Below are positions 5,393 through 7,831 of a stretch of DNA of 7,831 nt, in pieces. The notes beneath the pieces are model-generated. The model made no database searches and was not told where the DNA came from. It saw only the letters and a list, made by a program, of their open reading frames with translations. The stretch is taken from contig JACQFG010000166.1 of NCBI GenBank assembly GCA_016200155.1, positions 1-7,831 on the forward strand, written 5' to 3'. A program made the position numbers and the translations under genes. Source of the DNA: Planctomycetota bacterium. Its GTDB lineage: Bacteria; Planctomycetota; Planctomycetia; Gemmatales; Gemmataceae. The stretch's first letter is position 1; the number at the start of each line of letters is the position of its first letter.

Positions 5393-6439
5393 ATGGAAAC
5401 GGTACAACTGCAATGCGGCCATTGCAAGCAGGTGATGGCGATCAGCGTGGAGCATCTGGGCGGCCAGGTGCAATGTCCGCACTGCAAGGGGGTCGTGCAG
5501 ACGGCGGCGCGCACTCCGCCGCCGGCCGTCGAGCCCGTGGCGCCGGCCGTGCCGAACCTGGAACTGCACCAGCGCGAAAGCATTTTCGCCGGGCCGGAAG
5601 CATCGGACGCGGTGCTCGGCGAGACGGCGCCGCCCCAGGTCGAGCTGCCGCCCGCTCCCATCAGCGACGAGCAACCGTCGTCGGCAACGCACTTCACGCC
5701 GATCCGCCCGCGCCCCGTCTACGATCGCGGCGTCTTCGCCATGTACGGCCTGATCTTCCTCGTCCCCTACGCGCTCCTCACCACGCTGGCGATCATCTAT
5801 CTCGTCTTCTTTCAGCCCCCCCGGCCCCATCCCCTGGACGTGATGCCCGACCCGGTCCCCGAAGGCAAGAAAGGCGGCGCCAAACCCGCCATGCAGACCC
5901 ATCACGCCCAGCCGCTCGCCGAGCATCAAAAGACCACCCTCACGCACACGATCCGCGTCGGCAAGGACGGCGATCTCATGGTCACCCCCGAACGGCTGCG
6001 CTGGACCAGCGACGGCGATTTGCAGCTCTTCTTGCGCGCCAAGAACATCTCGACCAACGCGTCCTTTGCGCCAATCAACGATGCCTTTCTTCTGTACGAC
6101 GCCCAAAAAAAGGGGCCCAAGCCGTACAGCTACCTGGAATCGGGTTCCGGCAAGGTCGACAAGCTCTTCAGCCCGTTTCTGGAATATCGCAAGAACGTGA
6201 AGGATGACAAGGAGCCCGGCATCGATGTGCTCGGCCGGGATCAGGAGACGATCATCGTGCTGACGACGAACTCCGCCGACCGCAAGCCGCACGTCGAGGC
6301 GATCGCGAAATCGAACGACAGCTACACCTGGCGCGTCCAGCTGCGGCGCGGCTTCGTGAAATGGAAGGGCAAGGACATCTCGACCACCGCGGTCATCGGC
6401 ATCGACTTCACGACAGCGCAAATCGAGCGCGGCTCGTAA
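5393..6439 (+). CDS. Zinc-ribbon, single-pass membrane protein of unknown function
   Basis: A 348-residue protein. A zinc ribbon at the N-terminus has Cys8/Cys11 (CGHC) and Cys28/Cys31 (CPHC). A Pro/Ala-rich linker runs to about residue 110. One strong transmembrane segment spans about 115-140 (VFAMYGLIFLVPYALLTTLA, then IIYLVFF). A second Pro-rich linker is followed by a probably extracytoplasmic domain (about 183-348) with GDLMVTPERLRWTSDGDLQL and LRAKNISTNASFAP, suggestive of a beta-sandwich of the DUF4352-like kind, though I cannot assign it. This order implies a cytoplasmic zinc ribbon and an exported C-terminal domain. Start choice: the frame is open from ATG 5318 with another ATG at 5375. 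ATG 5393 is preferred because it begins directly before the zinc ribbon, and GGGAG (5377-5381) lies 11 bases upstream; the extra N-terminal residues look non-coding. It converges on the phosphoesterase gene. Confidence 0.8.
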   Translation: METVQLQCGHCKQVMAISVEHLGGQVQCPHCKGVVQTAARTPPPAVEPVAPAVPNLELHQRESIFAGPEASDAVLGETAPPQVELPPAPISDEQPSSATHFTPIRPRPVYDRGVFAMYGLIFLVPYALLTTLAIIYLVFFQPPRPHPLDVMPDPVPEGKKGGAKPAMQTHHAQPLAEHQKTTLTHTIRVGKDGDLMVTPERLRWTSDGDLQLFLRAKNISTNASFAPINDAFLLYDAQKKGPKPYSYLESGSGKVDKLFSPFLEYRKNVKDDKEPGIDVLGRDQETIIVLTTNSADRKPHVEAIAKSNDSYTWRVQLRRGFVKWKGKDISTTAVIGIDFTTAQIERGS

Positions 6440-6478
6440 TGCCGCGTCTGAGCCCGAAGCGCAAGCGAGGGCGAAGCG
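6440..6478. repeat. Convergent spacer with GC-rich motif GCCCGAAGCGCAAGCGAGGGC
   Basis: The 39 bases between the two convergent stop codons contain a 21-base motif at 6452-6472. Its GCCC and GGGC ends pair, and the CGC-AA-GCG inside can fold. From memory, near-identical motifs recur in planctomycete intergenic DNA, but I cannot check that here. It may be a dispersed repeat or a weak bidirectional terminator. Confidence 0.4.
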
Positions 6479-7723
6479 TCACTTCTTCAACTCCAGCACG
6501 ACATCGTTGCTTCCCGCCTTGATCGTCGCGGTGAGCCCGGATTTCGCCGCGGTTGTGTAACGCGCCGGCAGCAAGCTCGGCCCCGTCTTGCCGGACGCCT
6601 TCCAGGTGACGCCGATGCGGTACTCCCCGGAAGGCGCCCCGTCGAACGCCTTGTAGGTCGAAAGTCGGAACGAGCCATCCGCCTCGGTCACGCCGACCGC
6701 CGTCACTCCCTTGGCATCCCCCGTGTCGCCGGCAAAGGTCACGGTCGCTCCCGCCATCGCCGCTCCGTCGAAGTATGCGAGTCCGCGCACCGGATGCGTC
6801 GGCTTGCGGTTCGCGGTCGAGACGCCCTTCTCTCCCGTCGTGATCGGCTTGAGATTCTCGGTGTGTACCGCGTCGACCATGATGTTGGCGATCACGGGGC
6901 CGTCCTTTTTCATCGTGACCCAGACGAGGTGATCGAACTCGCCGTACTCGACGCCGCGGACCTTGCTGACGCCGCCGGTGGTCGCGAACTGGTAGTAATT
7001 CATCCCCTGGCGGACGAACTTCTCGTAGCGATGCACGTGCCCGGAGAAGACGGTGTACGAGCGGCCCGCGAGCGCCTTCTCGACGCCGGCCCAGCCGTTC
7101 TTGGCGCCGTTGCTGTTCGTCCAGAGCGGGCGATGCACGGCGACGATCGTCCAGCGTACCGTGGCGTTGTCGTTCAGCGTCTGCTGCACCCAGGCGAGCT
7201 GCTCCTTGCCGACGGCGCCCGGATCGCCGGGCGGATCGTCGGAGTTGAGCATCAAGAACAGCACGTTGCGATAGACGAAGTGATAATGCTTGCGGCCCAG
7301 CTTGCCTTCCCAGAACTTGGCGGACTCCTTGACGCCCGCATCGTGGTTGCCGGCGACGTAGAAGAACGGCATGGTGAGCTTGTTGACGTAGCCGTCGAAC
7401 TCCTTCCACTCGGCGGCGTACTTGTCATCGGTCTTCTTGCCGCCCTCGATCAGATCGCCGACCGAGAGCACAAATTCGGGCTGGAGAAGGTTGAGCTTCT
7501 CGACGGCTTGCGCGAAGATTTCGGGGCGATGTCCGCCGGTGCGATCACTGACGACGGCGAAGCGGAATTCGTCCTTGTCGTCGTTCCAGCGTAGGTGGGT
7601 GATGGGATTGGGACCGTCTTCGAGCGGGAAGAACGTCTTCCAGCCACCGCCGCCGGCGCCCGACAGGACGATGGCGACGCTGATGCCGACGATGACGAGC
7701 GAGCCGATCCAGAGTCGTTTCAT
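6479..7723 (-). CDS. Exported calcineurin-like metallophosphoesterase with C-terminal transthyretin-like domain
   Basis: A 414-residue protein. Residues 1-24 form a signal peptide or membrane anchor (MKRLWIGSLVIVGISVAIVL). The phosphoesterase domain spans about 52-285 and carries the binuclear-metal motifs in order: SDRTGG (Asp60; the usual D-x-H is D-x-T here), VGD (Asp90), GNHD (125-128), VAVHRP (His197) and GHVH (228-231). The His of the first motif is not at its usual place, which may be a subfamily trait. Residues about 312-414 form a separate beta-rich domain: VRGLAYFDG, AGATVTF, TEADGSFRLSTY, GAPSGEYRIGV, LPARYTTAAKSGLTATI and a final VVLELKK. This matches the carboxypeptidase-regulatory/transthyretin-like domain frequent in planctomycete exported proteins. 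Substrate is unknown. The ATG at 7723 is chosen because it opens the signal peptide; no clear Shine-Dalgarno is present. The frame remains open to an ATG at 7771, at the edge of a palindrome. Confidence 0.9.
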   Translation of the reverse strand: MKRLWIGSLVIVGISVAIVLSGAGGGGWKTFFPLEDGPNPITHLRWNDDKDEFRFAVVSDRTGGHRPEIFAQAVEKLNLLQPEFVLSVGDLIEGGKKTDDKYAAEWKEFDGYVNKLTMPFFYVAGNHDAGVKESAKFWEGKLGRKHYHFVYRNVLFLMLNSDDPPGDPGAVGKEQLAWVQQTLNDNATVRWTIVAVHRPLWTNSNGAKNGWAGVEKALAGRSYTVFSGHVHRYEKFVRQGMNYYQFATTGGVSKVRGVEYGEFDHLVWVTMKKDGPVIANIMVDAVHTENLKPITTGEKGVSTANRKPTHPVRGLAYFDGAAMAGATVTFAGDTGDAKGVTAVGVTEADGSFRLSTYKAFDGAPSGEYRIGVTWKASGKTGPSLLPARYTTAAKSGLTATIKAGSNDVVLELKK

Positions 7724-7770
7724 GGCGATATGGTAACCCGTCGCGGCGGAAAGACAATGAAAATCTGGCA

Positions 7771-7812
7771 TTCGTTTAGCGTTCGCGCGGCGCCGCGCGA
7801 ACGCTAAACGAA
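7771..7812. repeat. 42-nt perfect palindrome upstream of the phosphoesterase gene
   Basis: Bases 7771-7791 are the exact reverse complement of 7792-7812, with no loop and GGCGCC at the centre. It shares ends (TTCGT-TAGCG, CGCTAAACGAA) and core with 4323-4364, and the core with 3493-3522. It lies 47 bases upstream of the phosphoesterase ATG, so it could mark the end of a neighbouring transcript beyond the window or be part of the promoter region. Confidence 0.9.
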
Positions 7813-7831
7813 GAGCGGCGATATGATACCC

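Noticed and set aside
5345..6421. Long minus-strand frame opposite the zinc-ribbon gene
   Set aside because: It is Arg/Gly/Asp-rich shadow sequence; the + strand has CxxC pairs and a clean transmembrane helix.
6794..7594. Long + strand frame opposite the phosphoesterase
   Set aside because: The minus strand has all phosphoesterase motifs in order; the + frame has no recognisable domain.
7724..7771. Upstream start for the phosphoesterase at 7771
   Set aside because: It would place 16 unrelated residues before an obvious signal peptide and start inside the edge of the palindrome.
2126..7812. CRISPR array or insertion-sequence ends
   Set aside because: The repeats are palindromic, irregularly spaced by genes and not accompanied by cas or transposase genes.

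Overview
The window reads as ordinary chromosome from a GC-rich member of the Planctomycetota, perhaps a Gemmata-like lineage. That placement is an inference. It rests on a Uma2-family protein, a zinc-ribbon membrane protein, a secreted Lys/Asp-rich protein of a type I associate with planctomycetes, a phosphoesterase carrying the C-terminal transthyretin-like domain common in planctomycete exported proteins, weak or absent Shine-Dalgarno sequences at some starts, and GC-rich palindromes between genes. No phage, transposase, CRISPR, tRNA or rRNA was seen.

Layout, left to right. The window opens in the last 34 codons of an acetolactate synthase large subunit (+, 1-105). A Uma2-family protein with a duplicated N-terminal segment follows (+, 132-986). 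It converges on lgt (-, 1011-2087), a prolipoprotein diacylglyceryl transferase with a PDZ domain inserted before its NPTQIYE motif. Upstream of lgt on the same strand is a MoxR-type AAA+ ATPase (-, 2202-3137). A perfect 35-bp-stem palindrome separates the two (2126-2198). Divergent from moxR is a small charged protein gene (+, 3279-3473) preceded by a perfect TATAAT. An HpcH/HpaI-type aldolase gene follows (+, 3551-4317) and is broken by a frameshift with an apparent small deletion. It converges on a secreted Lys/Asp-rich protein gene (-, 4379-5173). A 219-base divergent intergenic region leads to a zinc-ribbon/one-TM protein gene (+, 5393-6439), which converges on a metallophosphoesterase (-, 6479-7723). 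A 42-nt perfect palindrome lies near the right edge.

The genes do not form one pathway. They are single housekeeping and envelope genes in alternating orientation: branched-chain amino acid synthesis, lipoprotein maturation, a chaperone-like ATPase, and exported or membrane proteins of unknown role. I do not see a convincing undescribed defence or biosynthetic system.

The most interesting signals are these: a family of three intergenic palindromes sharing one core, whose variable bases change in pairs; the PDZ insertion and active-site substitutions in Lgt; the Uma2 N-terminal duplication, whose copies use different codons for the same residues; and two conserved segments missing from neighbouring genes (about 18 residues of MoxR, about 31 nt of the aldolase). 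The missing segments could be real lesions or assembly errors.
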